Part shown: positions 36,728 through 44,490 of the stretch, one piece after another
How positions within the stretch are numbered: position 1 is the first letter of the stretch
How the letters are laid out: every line of letters starts with the position of its first letter
Origin: Pontibacter flavimaris
Lineage (GTDB): Bacteria; Bacteroidota; Bacteroidia; Cytophagales; Hymenobacteraceae
Direction of reading: 5' to 3'
DNA: 64,000 bases
NCBI RefSeq assembly: GCF_001907195.1
Contig: NZ_LVWA01000005.1
Span: forward strand, 248,001 to 312,000
Notes under the pieces: model-generated
Seen by the model: only the letters and a program-made list of their open reading frames with translations
What the model was told of the DNA's origin: nothing
Databases searched by the model: none
Made by a program: the position numbers and the translations under genes

Positions 36728-37234
36728 ATGCAACTGGAAGAAGGAAAAGAGAAATTCATACAGGCTTGGGGAACGCTGGGCTCTAGCTGGGGCATCAACC
36801 GTACGATGGCGCAGGTGCACGCCTTGCTTTTGATTTCGCCAGAAGCGCTGAGTACGGAGGATGTGATGCAGGAGCTGAATGTGTCCAGGGGGAACGCCAA
36901 CATGAACCTGCGCGCTCTTATTGATTGGGGCCTGATCAGCAAAGAGCTGCGCCCCGGTGAGCGTAAGGAATACTTTGTGGCCGAAAAGGATATGTGGAAG
37001 GTAGCCAAACAGGTGATCCGGGAACGTCGTAAGCGCGAACTGGAGCCGATGCTGCGCATACTAGAAGAACTTAAGCAGGTAGAAGGAAACAAAGCAGAAA
37101 AGGAAACGCAGGCCTTCACAGAAGCGATCGGTAATTTACATGACCTAGCGACGAAGGCGGATAAAACGCTAAACACGATGCTGCGCGCCGATGAACACTG
37201 GTTCCTCAGTTCCTTCATGAAGCTCATGCGTTAA
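36728..37234 (+). CDS. GbsR/MarR-type transcriptional regulator
   Basis: The 168-residue protein has a winged-helix domain (LSTEDVMQELNVSRGNANMNLRALIDWGLI, key part VSRGNANMNLRAL, then a wing GERKEYFVAEKDMW) and a C-terminal dimerisation helix. It resembles the GbsR branch of MarR proteins. Palindromes flank it on both sides, so it likely represses itself and the DCC/DUF2071/SDR operon. Confidence 0.88.
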   Translation: MQLEEGKEKFIQAWGTLGSSWGINRTMAQVHALLLISPEALSTEDVMQELNVSRGNANMNLRALIDWGLISKELRPGERKEYFVAEKDMWKVAKQVIRERRKRELEPMLRILEELKQVEGNKAEKETQAFTEAIGNLHDLATKADKTLNTMLRADEHWFLSSFMKLMR

Positions 37235-37251
37235 TTTTTTTGTTCTTAATG

Positions 37252-37269
37252 TTTCAATCCTTATTGAAA
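37252..37269. promoter_or_regulatory. Second TTTCAAT-N4-ATTGAAA operator
   Basis: TTTCAATCCTTATTGAAA lies between the regulator and the DCC-family gene, 27 bp before the latter's ATG. Same 7-bp arms and 4-bp spacer as the site at 36681. Confidence 0.72.
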
Positions 37270-37295
37270 GTTCTATAAGTTCATGATCCATAATA

Positions 37296-38132
37296 ATGAA
37301 AGACAAGTTGATTATCTACGACAGCAACTGTAAGGTTTGCGTGGGACTGCGCGACCTGATGCTGGTACTTCGCCTTGTAGAGGCGCAGGAATGTGTAGCT
37401 TACCGTAGGCTGGACCCACAACTGAAACAGCAGGTGAGCGCAGAGCGCTTCCGCAACGAGATGGCGCTGATCGACAAAAGGGGAGGTACCACCATGTATG
37501 GGGCAGAAGGCGTTTCCTATGTGTTTGCTGATAAGATCAAGCTGCTGCGGCCTTTGTTTCGCTTCAGGCCTTTCTTTCTCCTTTTTTGCTTTCTCTACAA
37601 AACGCTGGCCTTCAACCGCTACGTAGTAGCTACTCCAAGACAGCAGGGCATTACGTGCGATTGCTATCCCCAGTCAGCTACCAGGTATAGAATAGCCTAC
37701 ATCGGCATGGCTGTTTTCCTTTCTATTCTTCTGACTGTCTTATTCGGAGCCTCGGTGCATGAGGCACTTGGTGTAACACCAGCAGCCGGAGCTGTTCAGT
37801 TGCTGCTCATGGCGGGCACGGGCTGGGTTGTTCAGATTCTGGTAGCTGCTTTCTCGTTAGACAAGCAGCAGGTACTCGAATATGTTGGCCATTTAGCAAC
37901 CATCATGGTGGCGGGACTCCTGGTGCTGGTGCCCAGTATGGCATTTTACTGCATCACCGGGATACTTTTCTATCCATTTCCTGTGCTGAGCGTGCTGTGC
38001 AGCAGCGGGCTGATGCTCTACCTGCACTACCACCGGATAAGCTACCTGGGTTTATCCCAGCGCTGGACGGTGCAGTGGTTCCTGTTGCTGCAGGTAACCG
38101 CGCTGCTGTGGTTGTTCTACTTTCACTTATAA
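37296..38132 (+). CDS. DCC-family thiol-disulfide oxidoreductase with membrane domain
   Basis: The 278-residue protein starts with the DCC motif YDSNCKVC (residues 8-15; DxxCxxC), a DUF393 signature thought to be redox active. The C-terminal half has four or five transmembrane segments (for example IAYIGMAVFLSILLTVLFG and ATIMVAGLLVLVPSMAFY). DCC proteins usually stand alone at about 130 residues, so the membrane part is an added domain. First gene of the GbsR-linked operon, 10 bp before the DUF2071 gene. Confidence 0.82.
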   Translation: MKDKLIIYDSNCKVCVGLRDLMLVLRLVEAQECVAYRRLDPQLKQQVSAERFRNEMALIDKRGGTTMYGAEGVSYVFADKIKLLRPLFRFRPFFLLFCFLYKTLAFNRYVVATPRQQGITCDCYPQSATRYRIAYIGMAVFLSILLTVLFGASVHEALGVTPAAGAVQLLLMAGTGWVVQILVAAFSLDKQQVLEYVGHLATIMVAGLLVLVPSMAFYCITGILFYPFPVLSVLCSSGLMLYLHYHRISYLGLSQRWTVQWFLLLQVTALLWLFYFHL

Positions 38133-38142
38133 TGCTATCGTT

Positions 38143-38835
38143 ATGGACATGCTAAAGAAATTGCCCCTCCGGTATGTAGGGGAATTGCACGAGGTTCGCT
38201 TGATCAACTTCTCTGTTGAGAAAAAAGAGGTGCTGCCTTTTCTGCCCGAAGGCCTGCAGGTGCGAGACTATCATGGCCGGGCTCTGATCTCGATGGTGAA
38301 CGTGAAACTGCGGAACATGCGTCCCAGCTTCCTGCCCAAAGCCCTGCACTTCGACTACCAGCACATTGGTTTCAGGCTACTGGTGAATGATACCCGCTAC
38401 AACGAGGGGGAGGCAAAGGGCATTTATTTTCTGAGATCCTTTACCGATAGGGAGCTGATTTTGCAGGGCGGCAGCTGGCTGACCAACTATAGGCTGGAAA
38501 GAGCAAAGCTTTCGGAGGCAGGTGATGCTTTTGAGCTCCGGCAGGGAGAGAAGTACCTGCGGTACCGGCTGGGAGATGAGAAGCCGGCAGCGGAGCAAGA
38601 GGAGTTGTATCAAAAAGTGGGTGCGCTCGACAGGGCCTACTCTTACATAGGCAATGAACTGATGCGGGTGCAGATCATGCGGGAACGCTGGCCGATCGAG
38701 TGGGTGCACTGCGAAGGGTTTGAGACAAACTTCTTTCTGACAGCCCGCTTGGAAGGAGCCTTCCAGGTTCGGGACGTGATCCATTACCAGTGGTTGCCAC
38801 CTGAACCCGTAGCATCATGCGCATTGTCTTGTTAG
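38143..38835 (+). CDS. DUF2071 (YqjF-like) protein
   Basis: The 230-residue protein has the DUF2071 layout: LPEGLQVRDYHGRALISMVNVKLRNMRP, then FRLLVNDTRYNEGEAKGIYFLRSF. The family has an acetoacetate-decarboxylase-like fold; its substrate is unknown. Its end overlaps the SDR gene by 19 bp, so they are co-translated. No catalytic residues can be named. Confidence 0.82.
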   Translation: MDMLKKLPLRYVGELHEVRLINFSVEKKEVLPFLPEGLQVRDYHGRALISMVNVKLRNMRPSFLPKALHFDYQHIGFRLLVNDTRYNEGEAKGIYFLRSFTDRELILQGGSWLTNYRLERAKLSEAGDAFELRQGEKYLRYRLGDEKPAAEQEELYQKVGALDRAYSYIGNELMRVQIMRERWPIEWVHCEGFETNFFLTARLEGAFQVRDVIHYQWLPPEPVASCALSC

Positions 38836-39692
38836 GGGCCAGCGGGCAACTGGGCTCTCACATCCTACCTCGTCTCCGGCAGGATTACCCGCAGGCAGAA
38901 GTCGTTGGATGTGTGCGAGGGGAAGGCTTTCCGGAAGTGTCTGACGCCCTCCATTTGTTGCAGTTCAATCCCTTTCAGGATGACTGGGCAACACTAGGCC
39001 AGGTGGATGTACTCATCAACTGTATTGGTATCATCCGGGAGTCAGCGGCGCTTGATTTTGAAGAGGCGCATGTGGGACTAACCCGCCGCATGCTGCAGCA
39101 CCGGGAACTGATCGGCAGTCCAAGACTCATTCAGCTCTCTGCATTGGGAGCGGACGAAAACAGCCCTTCGCGGTTTCTGCGTACGAAAGGGCTGGCAGAT
39201 AAGGAACTGCTCAGGCATCCTGATACTGTGGTCCTGCGGCCTTCCATTGTTTGCACGCCCGGTACCATGCTGAGCAGAAAGCTGCAACAGCTTCAAAAGC
39301 TTTGCCGGCTGACTGGTGGTATTTTGCCCTTCCCTGCGCGCATGCTGGAGACAAAGCTGCAGCCGGTGGCAGTAGAGGACCTGACCGAGCTCGTCTCACG
39401 TCTTTGTGTGATAGCCGATAAGCCGGACGTGGTGGAAGTGGGCGGCAAGGAGGTGTATACCTTGAATCAACTGCTCTTGCTGATACCAACTTGCCGGAAA
39501 ATTATCTCTTTCCCACAGGCTGGATTTAACACTCTTTTCCCGGTGTTGAGTTGGCTCTTCCCGTCCTTGCTGGACAGGGAGCAACTGGTCTTGCTGCAAC
39601 AGGATAATGTAGCCCATACAGATCGAAGCGAAATGTTGCTGGGTAAGAAAATGGCATCTACAATAGCTTTCTGGGTAGCAGAGCTGGCTTGA
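38817..39692 (+). CDS. Atypical NAD(P)-binding SDR-like oxidoreductase
   Basis: The 291-residue protein starts with a Rossmann motif (IVLLGASGQLGSHILPRL) and continues as an NmrA-like/epimerase fold (LINCIGIIRESAALDFEEAHVGLTRRML, RLIQLSALGADE, LRPSIVCTPG). The catalytic Tyr-x-x-x-Lys is not evident, so it may be a redox sensor or chaperone-like type. It ends the operon; partners DCC and DUF2071 suggest a redox or membrane-lipid process. Confidence 0.83.
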   Translation: MRIVLLGASGQLGSHILPRLRQDYPQAEVVGCVRGEGFPEVSDALHLLQFNPFQDDWATLGQVDVLINCIGIIRESAALDFEEAHVGLTRRMLQHRELIGSPRLIQLSALGADENSPSRFLRTKGLADKELLRHPDTVVLRPSIVCTPGTMLSRKLQQLQKLCRLTGGILPFPARMLETKLQPVAVEDLTELVSRLCVIADKPDVVEVGGKEVYTLNQLLLLIPTCRKIISFPQAGFNTLFPVLSWLFPSLLDREQLVLLQQDNVAHTDRSEMLLGKKMASTIAFWVAELA

Positions 39693-39707
39693 TTTCTGGT
39701 AACTGTC

Positions 39708-39826
39708 TTCCCAATGCACCTAATGACACGGACGTTATCGTCGATCCATTCCAACTTTGGCCTAACGATGTGCTTTTGTATGGAGCTATTAAGAACATAG
39801 TGGAACACTGGGGCAATATGGACTAG
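39708..39826 (+). pseudogene. Orphan C-terminal coding fragment
   Basis: A short frame ending at TAG 39824-39826 reads NDTDVIVDPFQLWPNDVLLY then GAIKNIVEHWGNMD. The composition looks like real protein, but there is no start or upstream part. The end of the SDR gene lies 15 bp before it. It may be the tail of a gene lost by deletion. Confidence 0.4.
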
Positions 39827-39883
39827 GAAGTTTTTTACCGGTAGTCATTGTTGCAGGTGAGGATAGGTTGCTGTCCTATGACC

Positions 39884-39906
39884 AAAAAAGGGGCTACAGG
39901 AGCCCC
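39884..39906 (-). terminator. Terminator overlapping the RadC-like stop codon
   Basis: On the minus strand GGGGCT (39901-39906) pairs with AGCCCC (39890-39895) around CCTGT, and a run of six T follows (39884-39889). The stop codon TAG (39894-39896) is inside the hairpin. Confidence 0.7.
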
Positions 39907-40364
39907 TCGTCTGCTAGTGAGTAGTAACTCTCGCTGGTCAGGATGATGTGATCTAAAACGGCGATGTCCAGAAGTTCCCCGCCTCGTTTCAGCTTTTGAG
40001 TCAGCTGCAGATCCGCTGAACTAGGCTTTAGGTTACCTGAGGGGTGGTTGTGCGAGAGGATGATGCCGGAGGCGCAGGCTTTGAGAGCGGCGGCGAAGAT
40101 AAGCTTGGGATCGGCTACCGTTCCGGCCACGCCCCCGGTGGAGACTTCGTAGATGCCCAGCACCCGGTTGGCCCGGTTTAACAGCAGTACCTTGAACTGC
40201 TCGACGAACTCGAGTTTGCTCTTGTCCCAGCTCTCCCGGAGCACCTTGTAGGAGTCGGCAGAGCAGGTGACCTGCGGTCTTTCGCAGGGTTTTATCTTGT
40301 TGCGGTAGGAGAGCTTGATTTCGGCTACTCTGGTAAAGGCGGAGGTTTTAACGGTCTTTTCCAT
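39894..40364 (-). CDS. JAB-domain RadC-like protein
   Basis: I use ATG 40364 (MEKTVKTSAFTRVAEIKLSY), giving 156 residues; the longer ORF to 40484 runs through non-coding DNA. The metal site is SHNHPSGNLKPSSAD (H-x-H-x7-D) with E in VAEI. Short RadC/JAB proteins are regular cargo of Bacteroidota integrative elements; the family is a JAB metalloprotease-like fold of unproven DNA role. Near the integrase, this supports the mobile-island reading. Confidence 0.85.
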   Translation of the reverse strand: MEKTVKTSAFTRVAEIKLSYRNKIKPCERPQVTCSADSYKVLRESWDKSKLEFVEQFKVLLLNRANRVLGIYEVSTGGVAGTVADPKLIFAAALKACASGIILSHNHPSGNLKPSSADLQLTQKLKRGGELLDIAVLDHIILTSESYYSLADEGLL

Positions 40365-40610
40365 AATCGTGATCTTTTTAGCGTGAGGAAATTGATTATG
40401 GTGCCTCATCTGCCTTCGGACCGGACTAAGGGCATAGGTGGAGCCAAAGAAAATGCGGAGGGTCCGCTGCAGGCGGATACCCATTTTGTTTGGACTACCT
40501 TGTCCCGTGTCCGGGCCGCAAGGCTACCTTTGCGCCTGAATGAATGACGTTGGATTTTTGCTTTGATTGTCTTGCATCATGCTGCTTCCTGTGGTCAGCC
40601 TATTCTTTAG

Positions 40611-40646
40611 CTATCACTATTACTATTACTATTACTATTACTATTA
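40611..40646 (+). repeat. Hexanucleotide repeat (CTATTA)n
   Basis: Five exact CTATTA units (40617-40646) preceded by a variant CTATCA. A tract of this type can change length by slippage. It precedes the hairpin at 40654. Confidence 0.85.
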
Positions 40647-40653
40647 CTGCTAT

Positions 40654-40701
40654 GCTGTTGAGATGTGGGAAACCCGGAGGTGTTTTCCACATCTCAACAG
40701 C
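40654..40701. repeat. Inverted repeat with 15-bp arms
   Basis: GCTGTTGAGATGTGG (40654-40668) and CCACATCTCAACAGC (40687-40701) pair perfectly around an 18-nt spacer. No T-run follows. It may be an RNA element, a protein-binding site or a palindrome left by mobile DNA. Confidence 0.75.
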
Positions 40702-40944
40702 GCTCTAGTGTCGCGGGATTACTGAAATCCTATGGTGGTTATGTGTATGATTTTTTACCTGATATGCTGCCAAGAGCATCTTGGTAGTTTATTGAGCAGG
40801 TTAGACTCCGCGAAAGCAAATAGAATTCATCAGAATAATATTTCATGATCGTATGCTGAACCAGGGTACCGCAGTAGCCAAATTATGTCTAATTCAACTA
40901 CTGCACATGCCTATCCAATCAGCAGTATTGACCCAGTATCAGGA

Positions 40945-41895
40945 TCAGTCACTTAGGCCTAGTCTGGAAAATCTTTCGTGAATTACAGCCTTATAGGCTT
41001 CCTTACTTTCATCGCTTAAGAAACTGATGTCTATAAACGAGAGCCATTTGACTTTCGCTTTGATCATCTTGCTCATCAGGTTTTGTTGTTGCTTTTCGTT
41101 AAGCTTCAACGTATTGAATGCCGTTGTGAAGTCTTCCTTTTTGATTTTCTTCCTCTTGCCATTCAGCATGAGTGCCAGGTCTTCATCATCTGCTGGGTTT
41201 ACAACAGCTGTAGCCACCATGTCATAAGCCGGTGCCAGGACTGGGCCGAAACCAGGCTGGTGAAGCAGGGAAAAATTCTTCAGGTGCATGTCAGCGTTGC
41301 CGGTGAGAAAAGAAAACAACACCTGCTCAAAGAAGTTGATCACGTCCAGGCCCGGGTTTACCGAGTACTTCATGATAGCCTTGGCTATTTGTTCGTAAGA
41401 GCCATGGTATTTATCCTCTGTCAGTCGTTCCGTGAGTTGGCACATATCCTCCATGTGTAGCTTCCCTTTCGGAGTACGGTCTATGCGCTTGGTAATGTAG
41501 GATAGATTTCCTGACTGCAGGCGTATAAGGCTGTGCGGCACTACATTTATCCCAGTGATGGTTGCCAGGTGCATAGTCAGGTCCTCCACCTCCGGTAGCT
41601 GAGCATAGTGCTGGCTTGGCGGTTTAAGAATGTACCCTCCCCACAGGCCGACGATGGTGAAACGCTTGGGGTCTGTTTCTTTCGCACCCGGTGCCAGGTC
41701 AAGTGATAGTTTGGGCTGCACCCCGGTAACTGCGGCATGGTTTCGGATCACCTGCTCGGCTAGCTGTTCCATTTCTGCCTCCGTATATGGCAGGGCAGGA
41801 GGGGTAGCCAGTCCGAATAGCTTTTTGCTGCAGCGCGCATGAAAGTCTACCTCATGCTCCGCCAGATGCTGGTAGCAGTACAGGCACCTATTCAT
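40945..41895 (-). CDS. hipT: HipT toxin (HipA-like kinase)
   Basis: The 316-residue protein has the HipA kinase core: GVQPKLSL (G-loop region), GGYILKPPSQ (ATP lysine), GNADMHLKNFSLL (catalytic Asp), APAYDMVAT (metal Asp). A cysteine/histidine start (CLYCYQHLAEHEVDFHARC) may bind zinc. The usual HipA N-terminal subdomain is absent here and encoded by the separate upstream gene, as in HipBST systems, where HipT phosphorylates tryptophanyl-tRNA synthetase in E. coli. It overlaps HipS by 4 bp. Confidence 0.9.
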   Translation of the reverse strand: MNRCLYCYQHLAEHEVDFHARCSKKLFGLATPPALPYTEAEMEQLAEQVIRNHAAVTGVQPKLSLDLAPGAKETDPKRFTIVGLWGGYILKPPSQHYAQLPEVEDLTMHLATITGINVVPHSLIRLQSGNLSYITKRIDRTPKGKLHMEDMCQLTERLTEDKYHGSYEQIAKAIMKYSVNPGLDVINFFEQVLFSFLTGNADMHLKNFSLLHQPGFGPVLAPAYDMVATAVVNPADDEDLALMLNGKRKKIKKEDFTTAFNTLKLNEKQQQNLMSKMIKAKVKWLSFIDISFLSDESKEAYKAVIHERFSRLGLSD

Positions 41896-42224
41896 ATGCT
41901 TTCCTCCTCATCAGCCGGGTAGACACTTACAGCCCCGATGCAATCTCGGCAGCAGGCGAGCAGTAGCCCCATGCGATCCCGTGGGTTCAGTTTCCAATTC
42001 CGCTCCGCTATGTCTAGCAACCATCCTTCCGGGATTAGTCCGTCAAAGAAAGGGAACAGTATCCTGCTGGTAAAGGGAGCTTCCTGCAATGGCAGTGTGA
42101 GGCTGACCGGTTCTGATGCAGGTGACTGCAGGTAGGAGGGGGCATACACAAAATGATAGCCGTTTTCGTCCTGTGTGAGCCAGCCTGCTGTTTTGTTATG
42201 CATGTTTATCTTCGCCTTCCGCAT
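41892..42224 (-). CDS. hipS: HipS-like protein (HipA N-terminal subdomain)
   Basis: The 110-residue protein matches the N-terminal subdomain of HipA (AGWLTQDENGYHFVYAPSYL, FFDGLIPEGWLLDIAERNW). In HipBST of E. coli, the separate HipS acts as the antitoxin. It overlaps HipT by 4 bp and HipB by 1 bp, so all three are coupled. Confidence 0.87.
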   Translation of the reverse strand: MRKAKINMHNKTAGWLTQDENGYHFVYAPSYLQSPASEPVSLTLPLQEAPFTSRILFPFFDGLIPEGWLLDIAERNWKLNPRDRMGLLLACCRDCIGAVSVYPADEEESI

Positions 42225-42439
42225 CAGGTATCTGTATTCATATTATAGGTCATTGGTACAGGTCCAACTTGGTGCCCGAAGAGTTGCAACACTTGATTCA
42301 ACTTATCTAGGCGCAGGGTCTCTTTTCCCTGCTCCAGATCCCTTATAAACCTTAGGCCAACTCCCGCCTTTACTGCTAACTCCGGTTGTGTCAGGTTTGC
42401 TTGCTTGCGCCTTTCCTTTACAAATTCATTTAACTGCAT
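42224..42439 (-). CDS. hipB: HipB-like XRE regulator
   Basis: I choose ATG 42439 (MQLNEFVKERRKQANLTQPELAVKAGV), giving 71 residues; an upstream start at 42511 would cover operator DNA. The HTH is LTQPELAVKAGVGLRFIRDLE, typical HipB. It binds the three palindromes upstream and represses the operon. The ATG lies 4 bp from the first operator. Confidence 0.88.
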   Translation of the reverse strand: MQLNEFVKERRKQANLTQPELAVKAGVGLRFIRDLEQGKETLRLDKLNQVLQLFGHQVGPVPMTYNMNTDT

Positions 42440-42443
42440 GATG

Positions 42444-42542
42444 TATACCTTATCGGGTATAAACATACAAAAAATACTTATAATATACCTTATCGGGTAT
42501 AAAAGTAGCATGTGAATTATTATTTATACCCGATAAGGTATA
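42444..42542. promoter_or_regulatory. Three HipB operators TATACC-N6-GGTATA
   Basis: Sites: 42444-42461 and 42484-42501 (TATACCTTATCGGGTATA), and 42525-42542 (TATACCCGATAAGGTATA, the same palindrome inverted). Starts are 40 and 41 bp apart, close to four helical turns, so repressors would sit on one face. The layout matches known HipB control. Confidence 0.85.
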
Positions 42543-42738
42543 GGTGCTTGTTGATTTGTGGAAGCTTGACAGGCTTTTGTTTAAGAGGAATTAAACAACG
42601 TATGCTCTTTGATTATAACTAGTAGCTCATATTTTTACAAAAGAAGACCTCCTTCCGCTCACCAAATTGTAGAAGTGTTAGGCTCTGCATTTACCTTTGA
42701 AGTTGAATGGCATACGATCAGCACCCGTCACTCATGTC

Positions 42739-42783
42739 CACTATTTCTTAATGTTCATTATGTGTGAACGTTTAGAAATAGTG
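42739..42783. repeat. 45-bp imperfect palindrome downstream of integrase
   Basis: CACTATTTCT with AATGTTCA on the left is mirrored by TGAACGTT and AGAAATAGTG on the right, about 17 of 19 paired. It starts 56 bp past the integrase stop. There is no T-run. Possible terminator-like or recombination-related element. Confidence 0.6.
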
Positions 42784-42838
42784 AACACCTTTAATAAGGT
42801 AAAGAATAGGCTATTTGAGTGGTGCAAGTTTCAATAGG

Positions 42839-44149
42839 TCAGGCTTTTAAAGCAAACTCTTCGAAGGCTGTCAGTTTTGAAATTACCTGCCGTTTGGCAT
42901 CCGTCTCGAAGCTGTCCAGGTAGTTCTGAGTGGTCTTTTCGTTGGCATGACCCAGGGACTCTGAAATAAATGAGGTGGACACACCGGCTCGTTTCAGTAC
43001 GGTGGAGAAGGAGTGCCTGGCTGTGTAGGTCGTCACTTTCTTTTCAATGCCAACACCCTCGGCGATGCGTGCCATATAGAAGTTGATATTCTTGATAGCC
43101 TGCTTGATATTAGCCTGCTCCTGTTCCGCTGTAAGCCCTTGCCTAAGGATAGGAAACACATAGCTATCTGATTTCCTGGGTTTATTACCCCACTTCTTGA
43201 TTATATCCTGGGCTTGCGGGGAAAGAATGGCTACAATCGCCTTGGATTGGTGGCGGTTCGCGTGCTCTGTCTTGGCTCTGGTGAAGGTGACGGTATCCTT
43301 GTCTATTTGCCGGTATTGCAGCCTGGCCATATCCTTGACGTTGATACCGTTGCAGAGATAGGAAAAGATCCAAAGGTCCCGGCAGCGAGCTTCGCTTTCA
43401 CTGGTAGGAGTGTAGGTGAATATCTTCGCAATATCGGCCATGGGGAGGGCTTTCTTCACATTCACGCCGGAGGGTATCTGGTACTTTCGCTTTCCAAACG
43501 GATACAGCTCCGCACTGACGTCACCGGCTGCAATAGCGTCATTGAAAAGAGTACGGAGTGTCCGAAGGTACATGCCGACAGTGGAGATGGACCGGCCACC
43601 CTTGCACATCCATTTCTCATAATCTTTCAGGAACTGGACGGTTATTGCGGTGAAAGGCAGGGGCTGGTATTGTGCCCTGGATTTCATTAAGGCGGCAATT
43701 TTCTTCTTTGTGGTCCCTTTTATTTTCGTGAAGGGAGCCCCGTGCACGTAGCACCAGAGCGAATTACGGGCACTTTCAAAAAAACCAGCATTGCCCAGCC
43801 TACCTTCTTCCTTCAGGCGTGCAATCGCTGCTTCATAGGAAGAAAAAGCCTCATGCCTGGACGAGTTTTTGAGCAATCTCCTATCCAGTTCATTGAAACT
43901 GAAATACGGGAGCTTTTGGATGATCTGGTTCATCTTGTGTTCCACCGTCTGAAGTTTGATCTTATCCTCCTTGAAGAACTTGCCTGGCTTGGGAGACATC
44001 AGCTTTTCAAAATTCTCTGGGGTATAGCTGAAATCGGTGGGGTAGTACTTTTGCTTGCGCTGGAAAGTTACTCTGAGCTTGACTGGATAGGTGCCATCTT
44101 TTAGTGCACGTCGGGTATCCAGAATAATGGAAGTGACGGTACTTTGCAT
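42839..44149 (-). CDS. Tyrosine recombinase / integrase of an integrative element
   Basis: The 436-residue protein has an N-terminal arm-binding region (LDTRRALKDGTYPVKLRVTF), a core-binding domain (FLKDYEKWMCKGGRSISTVGMYLRTLRTLF, key IST-VGMYLRTLR) and the catalytic domain: R in VKDMARLQYRQID, H-x-x-R in YTARHSFSTVL, H in LGHANEKTTQ, Tyr in NYLDSF. It is of the Bacteroidota conjugative-element type. It lies 160 bp from a partial tRNA, its likely attachment site, pointing away from it. Confidence 0.93.
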   Translation of the reverse strand: MQSTVTSIILDTRRALKDGTYPVKLRVTFQRKQKYYPTDFSYTPENFEKLMSPKPGKFFKEDKIKLQTVEHKMNQIIQKLPYFSFNELDRRLLKNSSRHEAFSSYEAAIARLKEEGRLGNAGFFESARNSLWCYVHGAPFTKIKGTTKKKIAALMKSRAQYQPLPFTAITVQFLKDYEKWMCKGGRSISTVGMYLRTLRTLFNDAIAAGDVSAELYPFGKRKYQIPSGVNVKKALPMADIAKIFTYTPTSESEARCRDLWIFSYLCNGINVKDMARLQYRQIDKDTVTFTRAKTEHANRHQSKAIVAILSPQAQDIIKKWGNKPRKSDSYVFPILRQGLTAEQEQANIKQAIKNINFYMARIAEGVGIEKKVTTYTARHSFSTVLKRAGVSTSFISESLGHANEKTTQNYLDSFETDAKRQVISKLTAFEEFALKA

Positions 44150-44312
44150 GAGCTTTTGACTACTGAATTGGGGAATTTATTTGCATACAATTTGCATACA
44201 AATTTCGTAAAAATAAATAATATACTAAGATTGTTTTTAGTTGTGTATTTTGTAAATAACTGACTATCAATAAATAATAAAAAATGTAAAAGTATATAAA
44301 ATATAACTTTTC

Positions 44313-44358
44313 GGACTCATAATCAGTAGGTGGCTGGTTCGATTCCAGCTGGGCCCAC
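44313..44358 (+). other. Partial elongator tRNA-Met (CAT) 3' half = probable att site
   Basis: The plus strand has an anticodon loop CTCATAA, stem TCAGT, variable AGGT, T-arm GCTGGTTCGATTCCAGC and acceptor end TGGGCCCA. The D-arm and 5' acceptor are missing; upstream sequence is AT-rich and the 5' anticodon stem fails to match. This is the usual scar of integration into a tRNA 3' end. The intact tRNA should lie at the far end of the element, left of this window or not seen. Confidence 0.82.
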
Positions 44359-44367
44359 TTCAGAATC

Positions 44368-44404
44368 AAGCACTTACGAGGTAAAACTTGTAAGTGCTTT
44401 TTTT
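44368..44404 (+). terminator. Rho-independent terminator after tRNA fragment
   Basis: AAGCACTTAC (44368-44377) pairs with GTAAGTGCTT (44390-44399) and is followed by a T-run. It probably ended the original tRNA-Met transcript. Confidence 0.85.
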
Positions 44405-44490
44405 ATTGGAGGCGATTCTAGAGGAAGAAGTGACGCGGCGAACTGCCGGTGGTGGAATTGTGCCTCTTTGCGGTTCGTATACCCTGGCTT

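Larger units (their letters stand above)
40485..40944. other. Intergenic stretch with microsatellite and long hairpin
   Basis: About 460 bp without a gene. It contains a hexanucleotide repeat at 40611-40646 and a 15-bp inverted repeat at 40654-40701 (listed separately). The rest up to the HipT gene shows nothing convincing. Confidence 0.5.
1..44358. mobile_element. Inferred integrative mobilisable island, right end at tRNA-Met fragment
   Basis: The integrase sits beside the tRNA fragment, relaxase/MobC/primase genes lie at 7.9-13.9 kb, and RadC, HipBST, a retron and other defence-like genes are between. No intact tRNA-Met is seen to the left, so the left end is undetermined and may lie outside. 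No conjugation machinery is present, so it would need a helper. Two or more elements could be nested here. Confidence 0.4.

Noticed and set aside
44160-44369. Minus-strand 69-aa ORF over the att site
   Set aside because: It reads through the tRNA fragment and AT-rich spacer; composition is not coding-like.
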